Positions 1-6,544 of a stretch of DNA of 8,381 bases are shown one piece after another. Below the pieces are notes generated by a model that was given only the letters and a program-made list of their open reading frames with translations, did not search any database and had not been told where the DNA came from. How positions within the stretch are numbered: the stretch's first letter is position 1; each line of letters begins with the position of its first letter. Made by a program: the position numbers and the translations under genes. The DNA comes from an uncultured Geobacteraceae bacterium (lineage in GTDB: Bacteria > Desulfobacterota > Desulfuromonadia > Geobacterales > Pseudopelobacteraceae). The stretch is from positions 1 through 8,381 of the forward strand of contig CAIRND010000078.1 of assembly GCA_903879825.1 (NCBI GenBank), given 5' to 3'.

Positions 1-1557
1 TCGAAAAAAGATTGGGAACGGACATTTGATGCTGTTCCCGATCTGATTTCTATTATTAATCTTGACCGCACTGTTACCCGGGTCAACAGAGCCATGGCTG
101 AGCGGTGCGGTTTGACTCCTGGAGAACTTGTCGGTCGGAAATGCTGCGAGATAGTCCATGGACTTGATAATCCACCGGGTTGCTGTCCTCAGAACTGTAT
201 GGTCTCATATGCCAAAGTATCTCATGAACGAATCGAGGAAAAGAGGCTTAACGGGGTTTTTGATGTCTCAGTATCGCCACTTTTTGATGATGACGGAGTG
301 GTGACGGGCTGTGTGCACATAATGCGGGATGTTACCGAGCATATACGAATTGAGGAAGATCGAAAAGGTATGGAAAGGCAGTTGCAGCACACTCAAAAAC
401 TGGAAAGTCTTGGCGTTTTGTCGGGCGGCATTGCCCATGATTTCAACAATATTCTGACGATTATATTGGGGCATTGCTATATATTGAAAGAAAATATTGA
501 TTCGGACGCTGAACGTGAAACCCATGTCCGGATGATTGAATCCGCTGCTAATCGTGCCGCAGATCTTTGCCAACAGATGCTGGCCTACGCCGGGAAAAGT
601 CCTCTGCTTCAGACTGAGTTCAGCATGTGGATGCTGGTGGATGAGATTGTAAAGATGCTCACCTCCGCAATCAAAAAAAACGTGATCATTAAGCGGGATA
701 TGAAATGCGATATCCCTATGATTGTTGGTGACAGCAGTCAGATTCAGCAGGTGATTATGAATCTGATAATCAATGCCTGTGAGGCCATTGGCGAAAATAC
801 CGGTACCGTGATAGTGGGGTTGAAAAAGACAATAATTTTACCCGATAAACCTGAAACTGATTATTTTGGCAATAAAATCCTCCCCGGCAGCTATGCCTGT
901 CTGGAGGTGTCGGATTCCGGCTGTGGTATGAGTGGAGAAACAATACAACGAGTATTCGAACCTTTTTATACGACTAAATTTGCCGGGCGCGGTCTCGGTA
1001 TGTCCGCCATACTCGGAATCGTTAAAGCACACAACGGATCGCTGCATCTGACCAGCACACCTGGTGCCGGCACAACGTTCAAGGTCTATTTCCCCCTGAC
1101 TACCGAGCAGGGACCAGTTGAAACAGAGCCGCGTACGGACTTGATCGAGACGGTACTTTCGAAAATAACTATTTTGCTGGTAGATGATGAGGAATCCCTG
1201 CGAAATATGGAAAGTGCTCTGTTGGAAGTGCTTGGCTTTGAGACAATAAGTGCCGCAAATGGTTGTGAAGCGCTTGAGATCTATAAAGCTCGCGGCAGTG
1301 AGATAGATCTGGTCCTGCTTGATCTGATAATGCCTGAAATGGGTGGTGTAGAGGCATACCATGAACTGCGCAAGATCGACAAGACGGTGCCGATCGTAAT
1401 CTGTAGCGGTTATGGCGTGGAATCTGTGTCGGATGTTATCGCTGCCGATCCCAAGTCGGGCTTTTTGCACAAACCGTATAACCCGATTGAGCTGCGCAGG
1501 GTATTAAAAGAGAAAATTGGGAGAGATCTGATACGGTCTGAAGTTGCTGTGGACTGA
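1..1557 (+). CDS. PAS-containing hybrid sensor histidine kinase with C-terminal receiver, 5' partial
   Basis: The frame is open to the first base, and the codons before the ATG at 94 already read as the start of a PAS domain (DWERTFDAVPDLISIINLD), so the true start is upstream and 94 is internal. In window codon numbers the layout is: PAS about 4-115; a short helical linker; a DHp domain with H-box GGIAHDFNN, phospho-acceptor His146 (436-438); a HATPase domain with N-box Asn258, G1 motif DSGCGM (305-310) and G2 motif GRGLGM (329-334); then a receiver with acidic pair Asp395/Asp396, phospho-acceptor Asp441, Ser469 and Lys491. All catalytic residues are present, so it should autophosphorylate and pass phosphate to its own receiver. 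The PAS has clustered cysteines (36, 48, 49, 61, 62, 66). There is no membrane segment in the visible part. The signal and partner are unknown; no DNA-binding response regulator lies next to it. A functional link to the LPS operon is not shown. Confidence 0.95.
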   Translation, partial: SKKDWERTFDAVPDLISIINLDRTVTRVNRAMAERCGLTPGELVGRKCCEIVHGLDNPPGCCPQNCMVSYAKVSHERIEEKRLNGVFDVSVSPLFDDDGVVTGCVHIMRDVTEHIRIEEDRKGMERQLQHTQKLESLGVLSGGIAHDFNNILTIILGHCYILKENIDSDAERETHVRMIESAANRAADLCQQMLAYAGKSPLLQTEFSMWMLVDEIVKMLTSAIKKNVIIKRDMKCDIPMIVGDSSQIQQVIMNLIINACEAIGENTGTVIVGLKKTIILPDKPETDYFGNKILPGSYACLEVSDSGCGMSGETIQRVFEPFYTTKFAGRGLGMSAILGIVKAHNGSLHLTSTPGAGTTFKVYFPLTTEQGPVETEPRTDLIETVLSKITILLVDDEESLRNMESALLEVLGFETISAANGCEALEIYKARGSEIDLVLLDLIMPEMGGVEAYHELRKIDKTVPIVICSGYGVESVSDVIAADPKSGFLHKPYNPIELRRVLKEKIGRDLIRSEVAVD

Positions 1558-1587
1558 AATTCTCATGCCCCTATTCCCGTTCGTACC

Positions 1588-1616
1588 TTGACACCCCTCT
1601 GCTTTTGAGGTAACTT
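1588..1616 (+). promoter_or_regulatory. Candidate sigma70 promoter for the kdsB operon
   Basis: A perfect -35 hexamer TTGACA (1588-1593) is followed by exactly 17 bases and then TAACTT (1611-1616), which keeps the T, A and final T most conserved in -10 boxes but misses the three middle positions. Transcription would start near 1623, leaving a leader of about 60 bases before the kdsB ATG. It is the only good -35/-10 pair I see between the kinase and kdsB, and it sits where an operon promoter is expected. The start has not been mapped, and the weak -10 suggests modest strength or a need for an activator. Confidence 0.5.
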
Positions 1617-1653
1617 GTCGCGTCCTACCTCAGGACACCTGACGATTTCGTCA
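1606..1653 (+). promoter_or_regulatory. Chain of three overlapping inverted repeats at the promoter and leader of kdsB
   Basis: Three perfect inverted repeats follow each other, each sharing three bases with the next. TGAGGTA (1606-1612) pairs with TACCTCA (1626-1632) across 13 bases. TCAGG (1630-1634) pairs with CCTGA (1638-1642) across 3 bases. TGACGA (1640-1645) pairs with TCGTCA (1648-1653). The first overlaps the candidate -10 box, so as DNA it could be an operator. The second and third lie in the predicted transcript and are mutually exclusive, as in an attenuator-type leader. No U-tract follows, so none is an intrinsic terminator by itself. The pairing is seen in the sequence; any regulatory role is inference, and short repeats can occur by chance. 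Confidence 0.35.
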
Positions 1654-1684
1654 TCATTCCCGTATGTTAAAAGGTCGCTTCGGC

Positions 1685-2449
1685 ATGAAAATTACAGCGG
1701 TTATCCCTGCCCGTTATGCATCAATACGTTTTCCCGGTAAGGCCCTGGCGGAAATTGACGGTCGACCGATGATTCAGCATGTCTATGAGAGTGCTGCCAA
1801 GTCTCGTCTGGTCAGTCGGGTTATTGTTGCGACTGATGATGCCCGCATTGCAGACGCAGTCAATATGATCGGCGGCGAGGCGATTATGACCTCCACCAGC
1901 CATGAAACAGGTACCGACCGTTTGGCAGAAGTGGCTGCGGGGCTTGATTCGGATATAATTGTTAATGTTCAGGGCGATGAACCGCTGATTGATCCCGCCA
2001 TGATCGATCTGGCTATTCAGCCGTTCCTTGAGGAACCAGATCTTCAGATGGGAACCGTCAAGACACGCATCAAGTGTCTCCACGATTTTCTTTCGCCAAA
2101 TGTCGTAAAAGTAGTTACCGATAACTGTGGCTATGCCCTCTATTTTTCCCGCTCGCCACTGCCTTTTTTTCGTGATAAATGGAAGGATTTAAAGGATGAA
2201 TCATTTTGTTGTGGCAAACTGCTCTGCTACAAACATGTCGGATTATATGTATATCGCCGTGATTTTCTGCTGAAATTCGCTGCTATGCCGGCGACGTTTC
2301 TGGAAATATCTGAAAAACTGGAGCAGTTGCGAGCAATTGAAAACGGCGTGAAAATACGAGTGGTTGAAACCGAATTTACGTCGATTGGCGTGGACACACC
2401 AGATGATTTAATTAAAGCTCAGGAACAGTATCGTAAACTTATGAAGTAG
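1685..2449 (+). CDS. kdsB: CMP-Kdo synthetase (3-deoxy-manno-octulosonate cytidylyltransferase)
   Basis: Couples CTP and Kdo to give CMP-Kdo, the activated sugar used by the Kdo transferase in LPS inner-core synthesis; cytosolic. The 254-residue product is close to the E. coli enzyme (about 248). The N-terminal nucleotide-binding stretch VIPARYASIRFPGKAL (6-21) is diagnostic, followed by HETGTDRLAE (73-82), the metal/nucleotide motif NVQGDEPLI (94-102, Asp98), FSRSPLPF (154-161), KHVGLYVYRRDFL (183-195), LEISEKLEQLR (206-216) and SIGVDTPDDL (233-242, second metal-ligand Asp237). I chose ATG 1685 because the protein aligns from its MKITAVIPAR and AAGG (1671-1674) lies 10 bases upstream; the in-frame ATG at 1664 has no ribosome binding site and only adds MLKGRFG. 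The segment before KHVGLY is cysteine-rich (Cys175, 176, 181). It is first in the operon, with pyrG 68 bases downstream. Confidence 0.96.
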   Translation: MKITAVIPARYASIRFPGKALAEIDGRPMIQHVYESAAKSRLVSRVIVATDDARIADAVNMIGGEAIMTSTSHETGTDRLAEVAAGLDSDIIVNVQGDEPLIDPAMIDLAIQPFLEEPDLQMGTVKTRIKCLHDFLSPNVVKVVTDNCGYALYFSRSPLPFFRDKWKDLKDESFCCGKLLCYKHVGLYVYRRDFLLKFAAMPATFLEISEKLEQLRAIENGVKIRVVETEFTSIGVDTPDDLIKAQEQYRKLMK

Positions 2450-2517
2450 CCCTTTCCCTGTTTCGGATTGAGCTTAAAAAATATCCCGGCATCTAATAAT
2501 ATTCAGGAGCAGATATC

Positions 2518-4125
2518 ATGAAAACCAAGTTTATTTTTATAACCGGCGGTGTTGTCTCATCGATCGGCAAGGGTCTTGCTGCTGCGTCTCTGGGAGCACT
2601 TTTGGAAGCGCGTGGGTTACGGGTAACCATGCAGAAACTTGACCCCTATATCAATGTTGACCCCGGCACCATGTCACCTTTTCAGCATGGTGAGGTTTTT
2701 GTTACCGATGACGGTGCCGAAACCGATCTTGACTTGGGGCACTATGAGCGTTTTACGAGTGCGGTTCTTTCTAAAAAAAGTAATTTTACGACTGGTCAGG
2801 TATATTTTTCGGTTATTACCAAGGAGCGCCGCGGCGATTATCTCGGCGGGACGGTTCAGGTTATTCCACACATCACTGATGAGATAAAGCTCAAGATCAT
2901 AGACAACGCCAAAGGTGCTGATGTGGCAATTGTTGAGGTCGGCGGTACTGTTGGCGACATCGAATCATTGCCCTTTCTGGAAGCGATACGCCAGTTTCGT
3001 TTTGATCGCGGTCCGGGGAACGCATTGTATGTTCATGTTACGCTGGTGCCCTATATTCGCACTGCAGGAGAGCTGAAAACCAAGCCAACGCAGCATTCCG
3101 TTATGGAGTTGCGCAAAATTGGTATTCAACCGGATATTCTGTTGTGTCGCTGTGAACGCGATCTGCCGCTTGATATGAAAAAGAAGATTGCACTGTTCTG
3201 TAATGTCGGCGAAAAAGACGTTATTCCTGTTGTCGATTCCGAACATATCTATGCCGTGCCGCAGGCACTTAACAAGGAACATCTGGATGATCAAATTGTA
3301 GAAAAATTGAATATCTGGACGAAAGAGCCTGATCTGACCAAGTGGCAGGATGTTGTGGAAAAACTGCGTCATCCGAGCAACGGCGAGGTACGCATTGCGA
3401 TCGTCGGCAAGTATGTTGATCTGACGGAGTCGTACAAATCACTTGCAGAAGCTCTTACCCATGGTGGTATCGGCAATGATTGCCGGGTTTCCCTGAAGTA
3501 TCTGGATGCGGAGAAAATTGAACGTGACGGAGCAGACGGACATTTTGACGATGTGGACGGCATTCTCGTCCCGGGCGGTTTTGGTGAGCGCGGCACGGAA
3601 GGTAAAGTTATGGCGATTGAGTATGCCCGCACACATAAAATTCCGTTTTTCGGAATTTGCCTCGGCATGCAAATGGCGGTAATTGAGTTTGCCCGTAATG
3701 TCTGTGGTATTAAAAATGCCTGCTCGAGCGAATTCCGTCAGGATGGGGGCGAGGCCCTCATTCATTTGATGGAGGAGCAAAAAACGGTCAGTAAAAAGGG
3801 CGGCACCATGCGTCTGGGAGCTTTTCCCTGCTCTATCATCAAAGGCTCTCTTGCTCACACCGCCTATAATGAAACTGAAATATCGGAACGACACCGTCAC
3901 CGGTACGAGTTTAATAATGCCTTCCGTGATGTGTTAACGGAAAAAGGACTGGTCCTTTCGGGTATTTATAAGGATAAAAATCTGGTTGAAGTGGTTGAAA
4001 TTGTCGACCACCCCTGGTTCTTGGCATGCCAGTTTCATCCAGAGTTCAAGTCCAAACCGCTGGTTCCGCATCCGCTGTTCAGAGCTTTTATCGCCGCTTC
4101 ACTGGCACAGAGAAATAGGGGGTAA
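2518..4125 (+). CDS. pyrG: CTP synthase (glutamine-hydrolysing)
   Basis: Converts UTP, ATP and glutamine to CTP, the last step of pyrimidine nucleotide synthesis; cytosolic, tetrameric in the family. At 535 residues it is full length (E. coli 545). The N-terminal synthetase domain shows FITGGVVSSIGKGLAAAS (7-24) with the P-loop-like nucleotide site, KLDPYINVDPGTMSP (40-54) and TDDGAETDLDLGHYERF (63-79). Asp72 and Glu140 (IVEVGGTVGDIES) match the magnesium ligands of the E. coli enzyme. The C-terminal class I glutamine amidotransferase domain has PGGFGERG, the nucleophile Cys381 in FFGICLGMQ, and His507/Glu509 in QFHPEF, so the triad is intact. The start is fixed by AGGAG (2505-2509) 8 bases before the ATG. 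Its place between kdsB and kdsA fits CTP being the co-substrate of KdsB. The gap to kdsA is only 3 bases. Confidence 0.98.
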   Translation: MKTKFIFITGGVVSSIGKGLAAASLGALLEARGLRVTMQKLDPYINVDPGTMSPFQHGEVFVTDDGAETDLDLGHYERFTSAVLSKKSNFTTGQVYFSVITKERRGDYLGGTVQVIPHITDEIKLKIIDNAKGADVAIVEVGGTVGDIESLPFLEAIRQFRFDRGPGNALYVHVTLVPYIRTAGELKTKPTQHSVMELRKIGIQPDILLCRCERDLPLDMKKKIALFCNVGEKDVIPVVDSEHIYAVPQALNKEHLDDQIVEKLNIWTKEPDLTKWQDVVEKLRHPSNGEVRIAIVGKYVDLTESYKSLAEALTHGGIGNDCRVSLKYLDAEKIERDGADGHFDDVDGILVPGGFGERGTEGKVMAIEYARTHKIPFFGICLGMQMAVIEFARNVCGIKNACSSEFRQDGGEALIHLMEEQKTVSKKGGTMRLGAFPCSIIKGSLAHTAYNETEISERHRHRYEFNNAFRDVLTEKGLVLSGIYKDKNLVEVVEIVDHPWFLACQFHPEFKSKPLVPHPLFRAFIAASLAQRNRG

Positions 4126-4128
4126 GTC

Positions 4129-4962
4129 ATGACGCGTGAAATAATATCCGGGAATGTAATAATTGGAAACAATCGCCCTTTGGTTCTGATTGCCGGGCCG
4201 TGCGTAATTGAAAGTGAAAGTACGACCATGCGGCATGCAGAACGTTTGATGACTATTTGTAACGGGCTTTCAATTCCCTTTATTTTCAAGGCTTCCTACG
4301 ATAAGGCCAATCGTACTTCGATCAACGCCTACCGTGGTCCGGGTCTCAGGGAAGGGCTTGCCATTCTGCGCAAGGTGAAAGAAGCGTTGGGTGTTCCGGT
4401 AATCTCAGATGTTCACTCCATTGAACAGATTGCACCGGCTGCTGAAGTGCTTGATATTATTCAGATTCCTGCTTTTCTCTGTCGGCAGACCGATTTATTG
4501 GTGGCTGCTGCCAAAAGTGGCCGGATTATTAACGTAAAAAAAGGGCAATTTCTGGCTCCGTGGGATATGAAAAATGTTGCGGGTAAACTTTCCGCAAGCG
4601 GTAACGAAAATATCATACTTACCGAGCGTGGGGCTTCTTTCGGTTACAACAATTTAGTAGTTGATATGCGTAGTTTTCCGGTTATGCGTGCCACCGGTTA
4701 CCCGGTTGTTTTTGACGCGACTCACAGTGTGCAGCTCCCTGGTGGTCAGGGCGATAGTTCAGGTGGACAGCGTGAATTTGTCGAGTATCTGTCGCGGGCG
4801 GCAGTTGCCACAGGAATTGATGGTATCTTCATGGAGGTGCATGAAGACCCGGACAAAGCACTTTGTGACGGTCCCAATTCAATCAACCTTAACGATCTTC
4901 CAGAATTGTTGAAAACTTTAAAAGCGCTGGATAGTATTATTAAACGGAGACAGACGGTATGA
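4129..4962 (+). CDS. kdsA: Kdo 8-phosphate synthase (2-dehydro-3-deoxyphosphooctonate aldolase), probably metal-dependent type
   Basis: Condenses phosphoenolpyruvate with arabinose 5-phosphate to Kdo 8-phosphate; a cytosolic TIM-barrel enzyme. The 277 residues match the family (E. coli 284). Visible motifs are AGPCVIES (22-29), FKASYDKANRTS, RGPGLREGL, ISDVHS, IIQIPAFLCRQTDLL, NVKKGQFLAPWDMKN, TERGASFGYNNLVVDMRS, FDATHSVQLPGG, MEVHEDPDKALCDGPNS. In metal-dependent members a Cys, His, Glu and Asp bind the metal; here these are Cys25, His199, Glu236 and Asp247. The E. coli metal-independent enzyme has Asn at the Cys position (GGMNVLES), so this protein is predicted to be metal-dependent, like the Aquifex enzyme. 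A purine-rich site (GGGGG, 4118-4122) precedes the ATG. The last four bases overlap the kdsD start (ATGA), suggesting translational coupling. Confidence 0.97.
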   Translation: MTREIISGNVIIGNNRPLVLIAGPCVIESESTTMRHAERLMTICNGLSIPFIFKASYDKANRTSINAYRGPGLREGLAILRKVKEALGVPVISDVHSIEQIAPAAEVLDIIQIPAFLCRQTDLLVAAAKSGRIINVKKGQFLAPWDMKNVAGKLSASGNENIILTERGASFGYNNLVVDMRSFPVMRATGYPVVFDATHSVQLPGGQGDSSGGQREFVEYLSRAAVATGIDGIFMEVHEDPDKALCDGPNSINLNDLPELLKTLKALDSIIKRRQTV

Positions 4963-5927
4963 ATGTCATCGATGAGGCACGCCGGGTGATCAGGGTAGAG
5001 GCTCAGGCCCTTTCTGCTATGTCTGAACGTATAGATACCTCCTTCGAACGGGCCATTGACCTGATAGTGGGAAGTTCAGGGCGGGTGATCGTCAGCGGAA
5101 TGGGTAAATCAGGTTTGGTAGGGCAAAAAATTGCTTCCACCATGGCATCTACCGGCACCCCGGCTTTTTTTCTGCATCCGGCAGAGGGAATCCACGGTGA
5201 TTTGGGTATGATCATGACCGGTGATGTTGTGATTGCCATTTCAAACAGTGGTGAAACAGACGAAATTCTACGAATACTTCCTTCGATTAAACGTCTGGGC
5301 GCACATCTCATCGCTATGAGCGGAAATCCGACTTCAAATCTGGCACGTTTAAGTGATGTTTTTCTTGATGTCTCGGTCGCGGAGGAGGCCTGTCCGCTTG
5401 GACTTGCTCCAACCGCTTCTACAACTGCCACACTTGCTATGGGGGATGCTCTTGCTGTTGTGCTGCTGGTTCGCCGCGGCTTCAAGGCAGAGGATTTTGC
5501 TATATTTCACCCCGGTGGGTCGCTCGGTAAAAAGTTGATACTGCGGGTTGAAGATCTGATGCACTCAGGTGATACGATTCCTCTTGTACAGGAAGATACG
5601 CTGATGAAAGAAGCACTCTTCGTGATCACTGATAAGGGACTTGGAGTAACCGGTGTCTGCGACTCAGTCGGTGGCTTGAAAGGTGTCATCACCGATGGGG
5701 ATTTGCGCCGTTCCCTGGAAAAGGGTTTCGATATCCTTAATCAGCGTGCTTCGGAAATTATGAAACATGGTCCACTGCGGATTAAACGATCAGAGCTTGC
5801 CGCAGCAGCTTTACAGATAATGGAGCAACGTGCCATTACCTCTCTGTTTGTCTTTGAAGACGACCAGAGCGCTGCACCGTGCGGTGTTATTCATTTACAC
5901 GATATCCTAAAGGCCGGTATAGCCTGA
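4959..5927 (+). CDS. kdsD: D-arabinose 5-phosphate isomerase (KpsF/GutQ family)
   Basis: Interconverts ribulose 5-phosphate and arabinose 5-phosphate, committing pentose phosphate to Kdo; cytosolic. At 322 residues it has the full family length (E. coli KdsD 328). A SIS sugar-isomerase domain spans about 35-170: GMGKSG (47-52), PAEGIHGDLGMI (74-85, His79), the phosphosugar loop SNSGETDE (95-102) and CPLGLAPTASTTATLAMGDA (145-164). The linker FHPGGSLGKKL (183-193) carries the second conserved His (184). Two CBS domains follow at about 195-255 and 265-320, which in this family contribute to assembly and possibly regulation. GGAGA (4946-4950) lies 8 bases before the ATG. It overlaps kdsA by 4 bases and its stop shares one base with the kdsC start. 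Paralogues such as GutQ and KpsF have the same fold; the Kdo-operon position supports KdsD. Confidence 0.96.
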   Translation: MNVIDEARRVIRVEAQALSAMSERIDTSFERAIDLIVGSSGRVIVSGMGKSGLVGQKIASTMASTGTPAFFLHPAEGIHGDLGMIMTGDVVIAISNSGETDEILRILPSIKRLGAHLIAMSGNPTSNLARLSDVFLDVSVAEEACPLGLAPTASTTATLAMGDALAVVLLVRRGFKAEDFAIFHPGGSLGKKLILRVEDLMHSGDTIPLVQEDTLMKEALFVITDKGLGVTGVCDSVGGLKGVITDGDLRRSLEKGFDILNQRASEIMKHGPLRIKRSELAAAALQIMEQRAITSLFVFEDDQSAAPCGVIHLHDILKAGIA

Positions 5928-6442
5928 TGAATGATAAATTAGCAGATATCCGCTTATTATTGCTTGATGTCGATGGCGTTATGACCGACGGAGGCATCAT
6001 TTACGATGGTAACGGCCTGGAAACTAAAACATTCAACGTCAAAGACGGTCACGGCATCAAAATGCTGCAGCGTTATGGCATTGAGGTCGGCATTATTACC
6101 GGTCGTACTTCGCTGGTTGTCGATATCAGGGCCAAAGAGCTGGGTGTCGAGCTAGTATATCAAGGCGCGCTTAAGAAGCTTGAGAGCTATCGGGATATTA
6201 AACGGAGAACCGGATTAGTCGACAGTCAGATTGCGTATATGGGAGACGACGTTATCGATGTTCCGGTCATGAAACAGGTGATTTTTGCTGCGGCTCCTTC
6301 TGATGCACTGATTGAAGCCCGCAATGCAGCTCATTATGTAACCTCGCTTGCCGGTGGTCGGGGTGCGGTGCGTGAAGTATGCGATCTGATCCTCAGAGGA
6401 CGCGGTCTGTGGAATGAAATTGTAGCCCGATATGATCTGTAA
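5927..6442 (+). CDS. kdsC: Kdo 8-phosphate phosphatase (HAD superfamily, YrbI family)
   Basis: Hydrolyses Kdo 8-phosphate to Kdo, between KdsA and KdsB; cytosolic, capless HAD enzyme that forms tetramers in the family. The product is 171 residues (E. coli 188, with a longer N-terminus). HAD motif I is LLLDVDGVMTDGG with nucleophile Asp14 and acid/base Asp16; motif II is IITGRTS (Thr58); motif III is Lys83 or Lys84 in QGALKKLES; motif IV is YMGDDVIDVPVM (Asp107, Asp108, Asp111). The conserved C-terminal tail GGRGAVREVCDLIL, which reaches the neighbouring active site in the family, is present. I chose ATG 5927 (junction TGATG with kdsD); a GTG at 5879 would add 16 unrelated residues inside kdsD. 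The nearest SD-like AAAGG (5909-5913) is 13 bases away, so translation probably relies on coupling to kdsD. Confidence 0.95.
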   Translation: MNDKLADIRLLLLDVDGVMTDGGIIYDGNGLETKTFNVKDGHGIKMLQRYGIEVGIITGRTSLVVDIRAKELGVELVYQGALKKLESYRDIKRRTGLVDSQIAYMGDDVIDVPVMKQVIFAAAPSDALIEARNAAHYVTSLAGGRGAVREVCDLILRGRGLWNEIVARYDL

Positions 6443-6544
6443 ATATGCTTGTGCAGAAATTGCTTCAATCTTTGTGCCAAAAGCATCAAACCCCCACGTT
6501 ATGCTGGACAGTACTGCTCCCCGATGATATAGTTCCCCCCAATT
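6443..6544 (+). other. 102-base gap between kdsC and lptC without a convincing gene
   Basis: This is the longest break inside the otherwise tight operon. It is rich in C-runs (five, four and six Cs) and holds no clear promoter, terminator hairpin or Shine-Dalgarno sequence. An ATG at 6445, two bases after the kdsC stop, opens a 62-codon frame (to 6633) that runs 89 bases into lptC in another frame. Its product resembles no family I know, it lacks a ribosome binding site, and it is more likely spurious than a gene. The octamer CACGTTAT occurs here (6495-6502) and again just inside lptC (6556-6563). Confidence 0.5.

Noticed and set aside
94..96. ATG at 94 as the start of the sensor kinase
   Set aside because: The preceding 31 codons are open and continue the PAS domain without a break, so 94 is an internal methionine of a gene that starts before the window.
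838..1470. Long reverse-strand open frame (210 codons) opposite the sensor kinase
   Set aside because: The + strand protein here has complete HATPase and receiver motifs; the reverse product shows no recognisable family and is an antisense shadow.
1664..1684. Upstream ATG at 1664 as the kdsB start
   Set aside because: It has no Shine-Dalgarno sequence and adds seven residues before the conserved MKITAVIPAR N-terminus; ATG 1685 has AAGG at usable spacing.
2450..2517. Possible separate promoter before pyrG (TTGAGC at 2468, TAATAA/TAATAT at 2494-2502)
   Set aside because: The spacing between the hexamers is 20-23 bases, too long for a sigma70 promoter, and the -35 match is weak.
5003..5485. 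Reverse-strand open frame (160 codons) opposite kdsD
   Set aside because: Its composition is Arg/Ser/Pro rich as expected of an antisense shadow, and the + strand encodes the SIS domain with all motifs.
5879..5926. GTG at 5879 as the kdsC start
   Set aside because: It lies deep in kdsD, adds 16 unrelated residues, and the TGATG junction at 5927 gives the start expected for the HAD motif I position.
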